NCBI GenBank assembly: GCA_965250115.1
Contig: CBDFNJ010000001.1
Span: forward strand, 1,550,001-1,614,000
Length of the DNA stretch: 64,000 nt
Direction of reading: 5' to 3'
DNA from: CBDFHB01 sp965250115
GTDB lineage: Bacteria; Acidobacteriota; Vicinamibacteria; Marinacidobacterales; SMYC01
The position numbers and the translations under genes were made by a program. Below the pieces are notes generated by a model. It did not search any database, was not told where the DNA came from, and was given only the letters and a program-made list of their open reading frames with translations. Position 1 is the first letter of the stretch. Every line of letters begins with the position of its first letter. This document shows, piece by piece, positions 52,242 through 61,444 of the stretch.

Positions 52242-54233
52242 TTGCAAGCGCCTAACCTGGTTCTGGTCGCCCAGCCGGCTCTCGCCGCTGACGAGATGGA
52301 GAAACTCCGTCGCCTCAGCGCGGAGGGGGCGACCATCATTGCATGGCAGCACAGCGCGATCGTGCAAGATCGATTTCCGAGCCCGAACGTGGCGATGGCG
52401 CTGAGGAGGGCGGAAATCCCCTGCGTCACTTTGGGCGAGTCCCTCGGCCCGCTCGAGGATGCCGACGTCGAAGAGGCCGTGATTCGATGGATGAAGGCGT
52501 TTGGCCGGGCTCGGCTCGGCACAGGCGGCAGTTTCCGCGACCAGTTCCGCTACGGACCGCTCGTTCTATGGTGGTGGGCCGAGCTCTATCTCTACCACGA
52601 GACCCCGTTACGTCTCCTGATCCGGGACGTCGAAGCCTTGGCCCGCCTCGTCGAGAAAACACGCCCGACCCAAATCCATCTCTTCCGCCCGCCGAGACGG
52701 CTCGAAGCCGCCGCCCGAAGTCTCGTTTCCCAGGTCGTCGTCGTGGGGTCGCAAGAGACGGGACCGCCGTCCTGGTGGCGGACCACCGCGCTTCACGCGA
52801 GTGATTTTCTAAAAATGATGGGCACGGGATTGAAATCCCTGCTTCGAAGACGTCACCAACCCGTCGAAGCCGGCCCGGGACACCCGCGGGTCTTCTTCCT
52901 TACTCACGCCTCGATGTGGCGCAGCAAGAAAGCCGTGGGCTCCGACTTGGACGAGCTCGCCGAGATGTACTTCGACTCGATGCTGCCCGCCGTTTCCCGG
53001 CGCGCGGCTGCCATCGTCGTGGCCTTCGGACCCGCCGTGCCGTTCAAGCAACGAAAGCTCGGCCCCCGGATTCGGGATCTCCTCGAGCTCGCTGACGACA
53101 GACGCCCCTATCGGTCCATTCGCAACTATTTCCCCTTCTCATTGACGCTCCGCGTCGCGAGGGGCTTTTTCGCGAGCCACGGATTCTGGCGGAGGTTTCG
53201 TCAGCAGGAAGAGCTCGAGCACGCACTCTCTCATCGCGGCGTCTTTCTGGGCTCCGAAGCTCTGGCTTCGTTCCGCGACACCTTTCTCCGCCAGATTCCC
53301 TGGTCCATCCGCGCCTACCACGAAGTCGAGAGCGTTCTCGCCGTCGAGAGGCCGGACGTGCTCGTTCTCTACGCGGAGTCGAGTGGACGGGGTCGCGCGG
53401 CGGTCTTGGCAGCACGGCAGTCTGGAATTCCGAGCTTCGCCGTCCAGCACGGCATCATGTATCCGCAGTACTACTCGCACGAGCACGAGCCCGAAGAGCT
53501 CGAGCGGGAGGACGAGGGCGAGGCCGTTCCGATTCCGAGCTGCACCGCCGTCTTCGGAAGTCTGGCGAAAGACCTTCTCGTCGACCGCGGCGGCTACCCC
53601 GAGGATAGGATCCTCGTCACCGGTAGTCCGAAGTTCGACGCCCTGGTCGAGGCCGCCGCGGGCTACGACGCGGCCGAGGCGCGCCGTATCGTCGGCGTGC
53701 CCGAAGGCGCGCAGTTCCTGGTGCTCGCATCGCGATTCAGCGCCGTCGGTCCGGTCTTCGAAGAGCTCGTCGAAGCGGTGGAACATCTCGACGACCTATG
53801 GCTGCTCGTGAAACCTCACCAGGCCGAGTCCCCGACGCCCTATGTCGAAGTTTTGAGCCGACTCTCCCCGTCCCGCTCGCGGCTCGTGGATCCGTCGATG
53901 AACCTTCTGGAGCTTCTCTTTGCCTCGGACGGATTGATAACGGTAGACTCGTTTGCTTCCTCGGAAGCTCTGGTTTTGGGACGACCGGTCGTCGTGGTGA
54001 ACCTACCTAGCAACCTCGCTTCCCTCGTCGATCGCGGGGTCGCACTCGGGGTTGCGCGCGGAGCCTCGATCGAGGCCGCACTGCGACGGCTTTTTTTCGA
54101 AGACCGCTTGGCCAGGCAGCTCGAGGAGAAGAGGAAAGTCTACCTGCGGGAGTTCGCCTTCGGGGCCGACGGCCGCTCGACTGAGCGCATCGTAGGGGCG
54201 ATTCTCGAGACCGCGGTGGCTCGATCGAGATGA
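52242..54233 (+). CDS. Capsule/surface-carbohydrate transferase-like protein
   Basis: A 663-residue cytosolic protein. I recognise a GT-B-like C-terminal half (about 380-640) as in CDP-glycerol/polysialyl-type transferases and surface carbohydrate proteins: VQHGIMYPQYYSHEHEPEE, LVTGSPKFDALVEA, LLVKPHQAESPTPYVE and DGLITVDSFASSEALVLG. The N-terminal half is less clear. It probably polymerises or caps a surface glycan with the nonulosonate made by the next genes. TTG start. Confidence 0.65.
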   Translation: MQAPNLVLVAQPALAADEMEKLRRLSAEGATIIAWQHSAIVQDRFPSPNVAMALRRAEIPCVTLGESLGPLEDADVEEAVIRWMKAFGRARLGTGGSFRDQFRYGPLVLWWWAELYLYHETPLRLLIRDVEALARLVEKTRPTQIHLFRPPRRLEAAARSLVSQVVVVGSQETGPPSWWRTTALHASDFLKMMGTGLKSLLRRRHQPVEAGPGHPRVFFLTHASMWRSKKAVGSDLDELAEMYFDSMLPAVSRRAAAIVVAFGPAVPFKQRKLGPRIRDLLELADDRRPYRSIRNYFPFSLTLRVARGFFASHGFWRRFRQQEELEHALSHRGVFLGSEALASFRDTFLRQIPWSIRAYHEVESVLAVERPDVLVLYAESSGRGRAAVLAARQSGIPSFAVQHGIMYPQYYSHEHEPEELEREDEGEAVPIPSCTAVFGSLAKDLLVDRGGYPEDRILVTGSPKFDALVEAAAGYDAAEARRIVGVPEGAQFLVLASRFSAVGPVFEELVEAVEHLDDLWLLVKPHQAESPTPYVEVLSRLSPSRSRLVDPSMNLLELLFASDGLITVDSFASSEALVLGRPVVVVNLPSNLASLVDRGVALGVARGASIEAALRRLFFEDRLARQLEEKRKVYLREFAFGADGRSTERIVGAILETAVARSR

Positions 54234-54257
54234 AGGTTCTAGTATGGAGGCTCGTCA

Positions 54258-55271
54258 ATGAACATCGGCCCACGGCCGGTCGGCGACGGTGAACCGACTT
54301 TCGTTCTCGCCGAGATCGCCTCGGCCCATCAGGGAGAGGCCGTCCAGGCTCTCGCTCTCGCAAAAAACGCACAGGAAGCCGGCGCCGACGGCGTAAAGTT
54401 CCAGCTCTTCCGCGCTTCCGAGCTCATCGCGCCCAACGACCCCAGTCGATCGACCTTCGACCAGATCGAGCTCGCGCCTGATGAGTGGGAGCAAGTCTTG
54501 AACGAAACGACGGCGCTGGGCATCGCCATCCTCATCGAAGTCTTCGATCGCACGAGCCTCGAGCTCGCCGAAAAAGCTGACGTCGCGGCCTACAAGGTCC
54601 ACTCCACCGACATGGAGAACCCCGAGTTCGTGCGGGCGGTAGCAGCGACGGGAAGACCCGTTCTCTTTTCGACGGGAGGTATCGGCCTCGGGGCGGTGGA
54701 GGCGGCGATCGCAGTCGCCCGGACCGAGGGCAACCAGGACATCATGCTCCTCCACGGGGTGCAGAACTTTCCTACCCGAGTCGAGGACACGCATCTTCGC
54801 TTCATCGCCACCTTGAAGCACGCTTTCGGACTTCCCGTCGGGTTCCTCGATCACGTGGACGGCGCAACCGCCATGGCGACCACGCTTCCGGCCCTCGCCG
54901 TGGCCTTCGGAGCTAGCCTCGTCGAAAAACACGTAACACTCGATCGCGGGGACAAGGGCTTCGACTACGAGTCGGCTCTGGAGAAGAAGACCTTCGCTCA
55001 AATGGTCCGGCTCATCCGAGAGACCGAGAAAGCCTTCGGGCGTCATGATCTTCCGAGCGGCGCGAGCGCGGAGCGCTATCATCGGCTCATGCGGCGTGCC
55101 GTGTTGAGTGGCTTGAGTCTCCCGGAGGGTGAGCCGGTGCAGAAGAGTCAGCTCGTCTTTCTGAGAAGTGAGACCGGGCTCGCTCCCTACGAAGCCACGA
55201 GGATCCTCGGCCGAAAGCCCCGGCATGAGATCCCGGCGTGGGAGCCGCTGACGGAGGACCTCTTTGAGTAA
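54258..55271 (+). CDS. NeuB-family nonulosonic acid synthase 1
   Basis: A 337-residue NeuB/SpsE-type enzyme that condenses phosphoenolpyruvate with an amino-hexose to make a nine-carbon acid sugar. FVLAEIASAHQGEAVQALA, GADGVKFQLFRAS, LHGVQNFPTRVEDTH and VEKHVTLDRGDKG fit the TIM-barrel active site. A short SAF-like C-terminus is present. It is less like textbook sialate synthases than the second copy. ATG start; overlaps the next gene by 8 bp. Confidence 0.87.
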   Translation: MNIGPRPVGDGEPTFVLAEIASAHQGEAVQALALAKNAQEAGADGVKFQLFRASELIAPNDPSRSTFDQIELAPDEWEQVLNETTALGIAILIEVFDRTSLELAEKADVAAYKVHSTDMENPEFVRAVAATGRPVLFSTGGIGLGAVEAAIAVARTEGNQDIMLLHGVQNFPTRVEDTHLRFIATLKHAFGLPVGFLDHVDGATAMATTLPALAVAFGASLVEKHVTLDRGDKGFDYESALEKKTFAQMVRLIRETEKAFGRHDLPSGASAERYHRLMRRAVLSGLSLPEGEPVQKSQLVFLRSETGLAPYEATRILGRKPRHEIPAWEPLTEDLFE

Positions 55272-56061
55272 GCGGGTCTCGTGGGAGGACGGCGAGGTGC
55301 TCGTCGTCGTTTCAGCTCGCATGCGCTCCGCACGTTGTCCGGGCAAAGCCGTGGCGCCACTGGCGGGCAAGCCGCTGCTCACGCACCTTTTGGATAGGCT
55401 GCGGACACTCGCGGGCGAGCAGGTCGTGCTCGCGACGTCGGAATCGCCCGAGAACGACGCACTCGTTCGACTCGCCGAAAAGTCGGACGTCGCCACCTTC
55501 CGCGGGGACGAAGAGGATGTCCTCGGTCGCCACGTCGAAGTCGCGAGACGCTTCGGCGCCGGGCACGTCGTACGGGTCACGGCGGACAATCCACTCACTG
55601 ATCTCGGACTCATCGAGGATCTCGTCGCTCGCCACCGGGAAGCGAAGGCGGACTATACCTACGTTCCGGGGGATGCGCTCCTGATGGGCATCCTCTCGGA
55701 GGTCATCTCGCGCCCGGCTCTCGAGACGAGCCACCGCGACGGCGAGGATCGCCACCGATCGGAGCTCGTCACCTTATATATAAAGGAGCACCCGGAGCGG
55801 TTCCGCGTCGTCCGCGCGGAGCTTCCACAGGAGCTCTATCGCCCCGAGTACCGTCTCACGGTCGACGAGCCCGAAGACCTGCTGCTCATGGAGCGTATCT
55901 TCGATAGACTGTACCGACCGGGGAAGGTGATCCAGACGATCGAGGCGATCCGGCTTCTTGACCGAGAGCCCTCGCTCGCGGAGCTCAACGCCCATATTCG
56001 GCACAGCGCTGCGAATATTCGCTCGGTGGCACTGGATGACGTGTCGGAGTCTCAACCATGA
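55264..56061 (+). CDS. SpsF-like cytidylyltransferase
   Basis: A 265-residue nucleotidyltransferase of the acylneuraminate/SpsF type: VSARMRSARCPGKAVAPLAGKPLL holds the conserved Arg and Lys of the CTP site (quoted in two parts in family terms: ARMxSxR and PGK). VRVTADNPLTD and DEPEDLLLM follow. It likely activates one of the nonulosonates with CMP or a related sugar. TTG start; the stop overlaps the next ATG by 4 bp. Confidence 0.82.
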   Translation: MSKRVSWEDGEVLVVVSARMRSARCPGKAVAPLAGKPLLTHLLDRLRTLAGEQVVLATSESPENDALVRLAEKSDVATFRGDEEDVLGRHVEVARRFGAGHVVRVTADNPLTDLGLIEDLVARHREAKADYTYVPGDALLMGILSEVISRPALETSHRDGEDRHRSELVTLYIKEHPERFRVVRAELPQELYRPEYRLTVDEPEDLLLMERIFDRLYRPGKVIQTIEAIRLLDREPSLAELNAHIRHSAANIRSVALDDVSESQP

Positions 56062-57107
56062 AAGAGCTCGATTTCGGCGGTAGGCTCATCGGCGAGGGCC
56101 ATCCTGCCTTCGTCATTGCCGAGGCCGGCGTGAACCACAACGGCGACCTCGAGCTCGGACGGAAGCTGATCCGTGAAGCGAAGGCGGCGGGCGCGGACGC
56201 GATCAAGTTTCAGAGCTACAAGGCCGGCAAGATTTCGACCAAGACGGCGCCTCGCTACTGGGTTGAGCCCGAGGACCCGGACGGCTCCCAATATGACACG
56301 TTCGCGAAGCTCGACAGCTTCGGCAAGGAGGAGCACGACGCGCTCTTCCGCTACGCCCGGGAGCAGGACCTCCTCTGTTTTTCGGCTCCCTTCGACGACG
56401 AAGCGGTCGACATGCTCGACGAGCTCGGCGTGCCCGGCTTCAAAATCGCCTCGGCGGACCTCACCGACCATCCGTTGCTCGAAAAAGCGGCGTCCAAGCG
56501 AAAGCCCATCATCCTCTCGACGGGCCTCGCGACCATTGCCGAGATCGGCGAGGCGATCGAGGTGATACGCAAGGGTGGCAACGAGCAAATCGCGCTGCTC
56601 CACTGCACACTCCAGTACCCCTGTGACGCGCCCAACGCCAATCTGCGAATGATGCTGCACATGAAGGCCGCCTTCCCCGACGTTCCCGTCGGTCTCTCGG
56701 ACCACACCCTCGGGATCGCGGTGCCCCAGGCGGCCGTGGCTCTGGGAGCGGTCGCGGTGGAGAAGCACTATACCGTCGACAAGACCCTGCCCGGGAGTCC
56801 AGACCACCATCTTTCGGTCGATCCGAAGGACTTGAAGCAGATGATGGAAGGGATCCGCACGATCGAGCAGGCCATGGGGCGCTATGTGAAAGGTCCGGTC
56901 GAGGCGGAGTCCGAAGCCTATCGCTACGCGCGTCGCAGCATCGTCTCGGCGGTCGACATTCCGGCCGGCACCGCGATACGTCGTGACATGGTGACCTTCA
57001 AACGCCCCGGCACCGGTATCTACCCGAAGTTCGTCGACGTCCTCGTGGGTCGCACTTCCAAGGAGCACATTCCCGAAGATACCGTGCTGGAATGGAAGAT
57101 GGTCTGA
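56058..57107 (+). CDS. neuB: NeuB-family nonulosonic acid synthase 2
   Basis: A 349-residue N-acetylneuraminate/legionaminate synthase-type enzyme. FVIAEAGVNHNGDLELG, GADAIKFQSYKA, LHCTLQYPCDAPNANL, GLSDHTLGIAVP and VEKHYTVDKTLPGSPDH are all intact, and a C-terminal SAF/antifreeze domain (ARRSIVSAVDIPAGTAIRR) ends the protein. ATG start. Two NeuB copies suggest two products or a NeuB/PseI pair. Confidence 0.93.
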   Translation: MKELDFGGRLIGEGHPAFVIAEAGVNHNGDLELGRKLIREAKAAGADAIKFQSYKAGKISTKTAPRYWVEPEDPDGSQYDTFAKLDSFGKEEHDALFRYAREQDLLCFSAPFDDEAVDMLDELGVPGFKIASADLTDHPLLEKAASKRKPIILSTGLATIAEIGEAIEVIRKGGNEQIALLHCTLQYPCDAPNANLRMMLHMKAAFPDVPVGLSDHTLGIAVPQAAVALGAVAVEKHYTVDKTLPGSPDHHLSVDPKDLKQMMEGIRTIEQAMGRYVKGPVEAESEAYRYARRSIVSAVDIPAGTAIRRDMVTFKRPGTGIYPKFVDVLVGRTSKEHIPEDTVLEWKMV

Positions 57108-57114
57108 CCCTCTG

Positions 57115-58833
57115 ATGAAAGACGAGCTCCGAGTCATCGCCGTCGTTCCCGCCCGCGGTGGCGATCACGAAGTACCCTACCTCAACATCAAGAAGCTCGG
57201 CGGAATTCCGCTCGTGGCACACACTTTGCTCGAGGCCAAGAAGAGCCGCTACATCGATCGGATCGTCGTCTCGACGGACGACGACCAGGTCGCCCGCGTC
57301 GCGGAGGAGTATGGAGGCGAGGTGCCCTTTCGCCGACCACCGGCGCTCGCCAGTGACATCCCAGAGATCAAGGTCGTCATCGAGCACGCGGTGCGCGAAG
57401 TCGAAAAACTGGAGTCGACGCGTTTCGACCTCGTCGTCACGCTTCAAGCGACGTCGCCATTCCGGACCGCGGAGCAGATCGATCAGGCCATCGATAAGCT
57501 CCTCGTCGACAACCTCGACGCGGTGATCTCCGTCAAGGAGATTCGATCGCTCACGTGGCGCACGGTCGCGGGACAGCTCGAGCCCCTTTACCGTCGCGCG
57601 GGCCGCCGCGACGAGCTCGAGCCGATTTACGAAGAGGACGGCGCCGTGCGTGTGGTACGACGCGCGGTACTCGACTCGGAGGAACGTCTCGGCAAGCGCA
57701 TCGGTCATATCCTCATGGATCGGATGTCTGCTTTGACCGTGCACGACATCTACGATTTTTGGCTCGCCGAGAAGCTCGAACGACTTCCGCGAGTTCTGTT
57801 CCGGGTGGACGGGGGCGCTACGATGGGGATGGGTCACGTGTACCGAAGCCTCGCGGTGGCGCAGGCTCTGCGCTCGGTGTCGCGTGCGGACATCTGTTTT
57901 CTGATGAGCGCAGACTTTGCCGAGGGCGTGCAGCATGTCTCGAACGCCGGCTACGCCGTCCGGGTCATTCCGAAGGGTGACGGCGTGACAGGGCCCATTC
58001 TCGAGGCGATCCAAGATCACTCTCCCAACATCATCGTGAACGACCGGCCGCGACTCGACGAAGACTATCTTCACGCTTTGTCCGGCCTGGGCGCTTCGAC
58101 CATCAACCTCGTCGACTCTCTGGACGACATTGAAAAGCCTAACGAGATCGCTTCCGTGATCATCGCCACGATGCAAGACGAGCAGTCGGACCTCGACGAC
58201 TACTACGGTGGGCCGGCCTTTGCCATTCTTCGGGACTCCTTCCAGGACCGCGTCGTTAAGGGTTCCGCCGTCGCCGAGCAAGGCGGGCACATCGTTCTCA
58301 CCTTCGGGGGAAGCGATCCTCAAGGCTTGACCCTCAGGGCGCTCCAGGCGCTCGAAGGGCTTCGCGAGCTCTCCGTCACCATCGTAGTCGGCGCGGCCTT
58401 CGGCTATCGCCGGGAGCTCGAGGCGCTGCTCCCGAGGCTTACCCTTGAGCCGAAAGTGCTGAAGAATGTCGAGCACATGGCGGACATTCTGTTCGAGGCG
58501 GATCTCGTGATCTGCTCTGGAGGCATGACGGTTTACGAGATCGCGGCGCTCGGCCGCCCCGGTATCGTGATGTGCCAGAATGCGAGGGAGTTGAAGAGGA
58601 TGGAAAGGTTCGCCCAATACGGCACCATCCTTCACCTGGGACTGGGAACGGAGGTGGGAAAAGAGATCATCGCGGCGGCCGCGCTCGAGCTCCTCACCGA
58701 TCCCGAGCGGCGGAGAGCCATGAGCGAGGCCGGTGCCAGGCTCGTCGACGGGAAAGGGGCGCAGGAAGTCTACGACGTCATGAAGAAGCAGAAAAAGCGG
58801 GGCCCCGCGAACGGAGGACGGTGGTTGTCATGA
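57115..58833 (+). CDS. Fusion of NeuA-like cytidylyltransferase and PseG-like UDP-sugar hydrolase/transferase
   Basis: A 572-residue two-domain protein. Residues 1-222 have the CMP-nonulosonate synthetase fold (LVVTLQATSPFRTAEQID, DAVISVKEI), but the usual ARGGSK(R/G)xPxKN is ARGGDHEVPYLN: both conserved lysines are lost. Residues from about 226 match PseG: FRVDGGATMGMGHVYRSLA, LTFGGSDPQGLT and CSGGMTVYEIAALG. PseG removes UDP to free the hexose used by a NeuB/PseI synthase. The fusion joins the step before and the step after the synthase. ATG start 7 bp after neuB. Confidence 0.88.
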   Translation: MKDELRVIAVVPARGGDHEVPYLNIKKLGGIPLVAHTLLEAKKSRYIDRIVVSTDDDQVARVAEEYGGEVPFRRPPALASDIPEIKVVIEHAVREVEKLESTRFDLVVTLQATSPFRTAEQIDQAIDKLLVDNLDAVISVKEIRSLTWRTVAGQLEPLYRRAGRRDELEPIYEEDGAVRVVRRAVLDSEERLGKRIGHILMDRMSALTVHDIYDFWLAEKLERLPRVLFRVDGGATMGMGHVYRSLAVAQALRSVSRADICFLMSADFAEGVQHVSNAGYAVRVIPKGDGVTGPILEAIQDHSPNIIVNDRPRLDEDYLHALSGLGASTINLVDSLDDIEKPNEIASVIIATMQDEQSDLDDYYGGPAFAILRDSFQDRVVKGSAVAEQGGHIVLTFGGSDPQGLTLRALQALEGLRELSVTIVVGAAFGYRRELEALLPRLTLEPKVLKNVEHMADILFEADLVICSGGMTVYEIAALGRPGIVMCQNARELKRMERFAQYGTILHLGLGTEVGKEIIAAAALELLTDPERRRAMSEAGARLVDGKGAQEVYDVMKKQKKRGPANGGRWLS

Positions 58834-59792
58834 AAGTTCTCATTACGGGCGGCGCCGGATTTATTGGGTCGCACCTTTCCGAAGCACTCCTCGAGGGAGG
58901 CGACGAAGTTCACGTGCTCGACGACCTCTCCACCGGGAGCATCGAGAACATCGAGCACCTCAAGGGCCACAAGAGCTTCCACTACACGATCGATACCGTC
59001 CTCAACGAACCCGTGACCGCCGAGCAAGTCGATCGCGCGGACGTCGTCGTCCATCTCGCGGCGGCTGTCGGCGTGCGCCTGATCGTCGAAAGCCCCGTTC
59101 ATACGATCGAGACCAACGTCCACGGAACGGAGACCATCCTGAAGCTCTCCAACAAAAAGAAGAAGCGCGTTCTTCTCGCCTCGACCTCCGAGGTTTACGG
59201 AAAGAGCACCGATTTCCCGTTTCGCGAAGACGCGGACCTCGTCATGGGGGCAACGACGAAGGGACGTTGGAGCTACGCCTGTTCCAAGGCGATCGACGAG
59301 TTCCTCGGGCTCGCCTATTACAAGGAAAAAAAGCTCCCCGTCGTGGTCGTCAGGCTGTTCAATACCGTGGGGCCGCGGCAGACCGGCCGCTACGGCATGG
59401 TCATTCCGAATTTCGTGCGGCAGGCGCTCGCGGGCCAGCCGATCACGGTTTACGGCGACGGGAGCCAAGCGCGTTGTTTCACGGACGTTTTCGACGTCGT
59501 GGGAGCCTTGATTGGTCTCATGAACCATCCCGATGCGACCGGAGAAGTCTTCAACGTAGGATCGCAACAAGAGATCTCCATTCTCGGGCTCGCCGAGAAA
59601 GTAAAGTCCATGACGGAGAGTGATTCCGAGATCGTCTTCGTTCCCTATGAGAAGGCTTACGAGGAGGGCTTCGAGGACATGCCCCGGAGAGTGCCGGACG
59701 TCTCGAAGCTCGAAAATCTCATCGGCTACGAGCCGACCATCGACCTCGATGGGATTTTGAAGCGCGTCATCGAACACCTCTCCGCGAGCTGA
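58830..59792 (+). CDS. NAD-dependent sugar-nucleotide epimerase/dehydratase
   Basis: A 320-residue extended SDR. VLITGGAGFIGSHLSEAL binds NAD, STSEVYG and the catalytic YACSK are intact, and RLFNTVGPRQTGRYGMVIP is conserved. It resembles UDP-glucose epimerases and UDP-sugar decarboxylases more than the dehydratase PseB. It may make a UDP-hexose precursor for the nonulosonate or surface sugar. The ATG at 58830 overlaps the previous stop (ATGA). Confidence 0.88.
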   Translation: MKVLITGGAGFIGSHLSEALLEGGDEVHVLDDLSTGSIENIEHLKGHKSFHYTIDTVLNEPVTAEQVDRADVVVHLAAAVGVRLIVESPVHTIETNVHGTETILKLSNKKKKRVLLASTSEVYGKSTDFPFREDADLVMGATTKGRWSYACSKAIDEFLGLAYYKEKKLPVVVVRLFNTVGPRQTGRYGMVIPNFVRQALAGQPITVYGDGSQARCFTDVFDVVGALIGLMNHPDATGEVFNVGSQQEISILGLAEKVKSMTESDSEIVFVPYEKAYEEGFEDMPRRVPDVSKLENLIGYEPTIDLDGILKRVIEHLSAS

Positions 59793-61444
59793 TGGCGCGT
59801 CGCGATCCGTTTCTGATCGCCGTGGTCATCGCAGCAGCGGCGCTCAGACTCTATGGCATCGACCACGGCCTTCCCTTCGTCTACAACCCGGACGAGGCGA
59901 ACATCATGGCGCGCTCGCTCTCGGTCGCGCGTGGCCTCGATCCCGGCTACTACCTCTACCCGAGCTTCCTTTTTTACTTCTTGTTCGCCGTCATGGGCGG
60001 GCTCTTCGTATTCGGCCGCCTCGTGGGTCGCTACGAGGATCTCGCAAGCTTTCAGGCCCGATTCTTCGAAGATCCCACGGATTTCTACGTTATGGGACGT
60101 TTCGTCGGGGTCGTCCTGTCTCTCGCCACGCTCGTCCTGACCTACAAGCTTGCCGCCAAACACTTCGGCCGGACGGCGGCGCGAGCGAGCGCTCTCTTCG
60201 TCGCGGTCGCCTACTTCCACGTGCGCGACGCCCACTACTTGAAGCACGACGTTCCGGCCGCGTTGCTCGTCATCCTGTCGTTCTGGGCGATGGACCGGGC
60301 CATGGAGCGAAGAACGGGGGGAGCCTATGTTCTTGCCGGAGTCGCCATGGGTGCGGGTTTCGCGACTCATTACTACATGATCTTCCTGGCACCGGCTTTC
60401 GTCTTGTGCCACCTCGCCCATCGCCAACTCGAGGGATTTCTCGAGGTGGCGCTCGCGGGGCTCGCCTCCGCCGTCACCTTCGCCGTGCTCTCACCTTTCG
60501 TTGTTTTGAGACTGCCCGTCGCACTCGATCACATGCGGGCCAATCGGCAGGTGGTCGTCGATCGAAGCTTCGAAAGCGGGACGACGCTCTTTCCGAGCCT
60601 GCACCTCTACGTCGACTTCCTGCTGACGCAGGGCCTCGGATACATTCTGGCCGGGCTCATCGTCGTGGGGCTCTTGCTTCTCGTTCAATCGGGCACCAGA
60701 ACGCTCGCGATCTGGGTCGCCTTCCCCACGCTGTTTATCGGGTTCATTTCCTATACGTTCTTTGCCGGCCGCTACTTGAACCCGGTGCTGCCTTCGCTCG
60801 CCGTCGCCGCGGCCTGCGCCGTCTCGGCGGTGGAGAAACGTTTCGGCGCGACGGCTGCCTATGGACTCGCGGCGCTCGCCTGCGCTCAACCGCTCTATGG
60901 CGCGCTCCAGGTCGATCGCCTCTTCGCCGAGAAGGACACGCGCACGCTCGCTCGAGAGTGGATCGTGGCGAACGTGCCTTCGGGGGCTCCGGTCGCCCTC
61001 CAGTCCTACTCCGTCCCGCTCCCGCAGTCCGCCGAAAACTTTCGGCGAAGCCTGGAGCACAACGACGGCTTGACGGAGCTCGACCGGCGAGGAAAGTATG
61101 CCTACCTTCTCGGCGTGGCGGAGCAGGAGTCAGTCTCCTACCCCCTGTATTTCTTCGGCAAGGGGGACGAGTTCAACCGGATCTATCTGGGTTACGGAGA
61201 GCTCGCCTCCGATCTCACTCCACTCCGGAGGCTCGGCGTCGAAACAGTGGTACTCCGCTACCACCCGACCGATCCCCCCCCGCAAGTTCTCGAGCTCTTC
61301 CAGAAAGTGCGCGAAGAAGGTGAGCTCCTTCATGCCGTTTCTCCGGGGGCGACTCCCTACCTCGACAACGAAGACTGGCCCCCGAGCCCGGCGCTCGACC
61401 ACAAAGGACCGGAGATCGAGATTTGGTCACTAAGAGCACCGTAG
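59792..61444 (+). CDS. Membrane glycosyltransferase, GT39/GT83-like (ArnT/PMT superfamily)
   Basis: A 550-residue polytopic protein with about 10 membrane helices. After the first helix comes FVYNPDEANIMA, the acidic motif of the periplasmic first loop. It likely uses a polyprenyl-phosphate sugar outside the membrane. ATG start overlapping the epimerase stop (TGATG). A soluble C-terminal part follows from about residue 380. Confidence 0.82.
   Translation: MARRDPFLIAVVIAAAALRLYGIDHGLPFVYNPDEANIMARSLSVARGLDPGYYLYPSFLFYFLFAVMGGLFVFGRLVGRYEDLASFQARFFEDPTDFYVMGRFVGVVLSLATLVLTYKLAAKHFGRTAARASALFVAVAYFHVRDAHYLKHDVPAALLVILSFWAMDRAMERRTGGAYVLAGVAMGAGFATHYYMIFLAPAFVLCHLAHRQLEGFLEVALAGLASAVTFAVLSPFVVLRLPVALDHMRANRQVVVDRSFESGTTLFPSLHLYVDFLLTQGLGYILAGLIVVGLLLLVQSGTRTLAIWVAFPTLFIGFISYTFFAGRYLNPVLPSLAVAAACAVSAVEKRFGATAAYGLAALACAQPLYGALQVDRLFAEKDTRTLAREWIVANVPSGAPVALQSYSVPLPQSAENFRRSLEHNDGLTELDRRGKYAYLLGVAEQESVSYPLYFFGKGDEFNRIYLGYGELASDLTPLRRLGVETVVLRYHPTDPPPQVLELFQKVREEGELLHAVSPGATPYLDNEDWPPSPALDHKGPEIEIWSLRAP

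Noticed and set aside
56998..58635. A 545-codon minus-strand frame opposite the NeuA-PseG gene
   Set aside because: Antisense shadow with no recognisable domain.
59475..59490. Second parS (TGTTTCACG half-site)
   Set aside because: Only the left half matches; it lies inside the epimerase gene.
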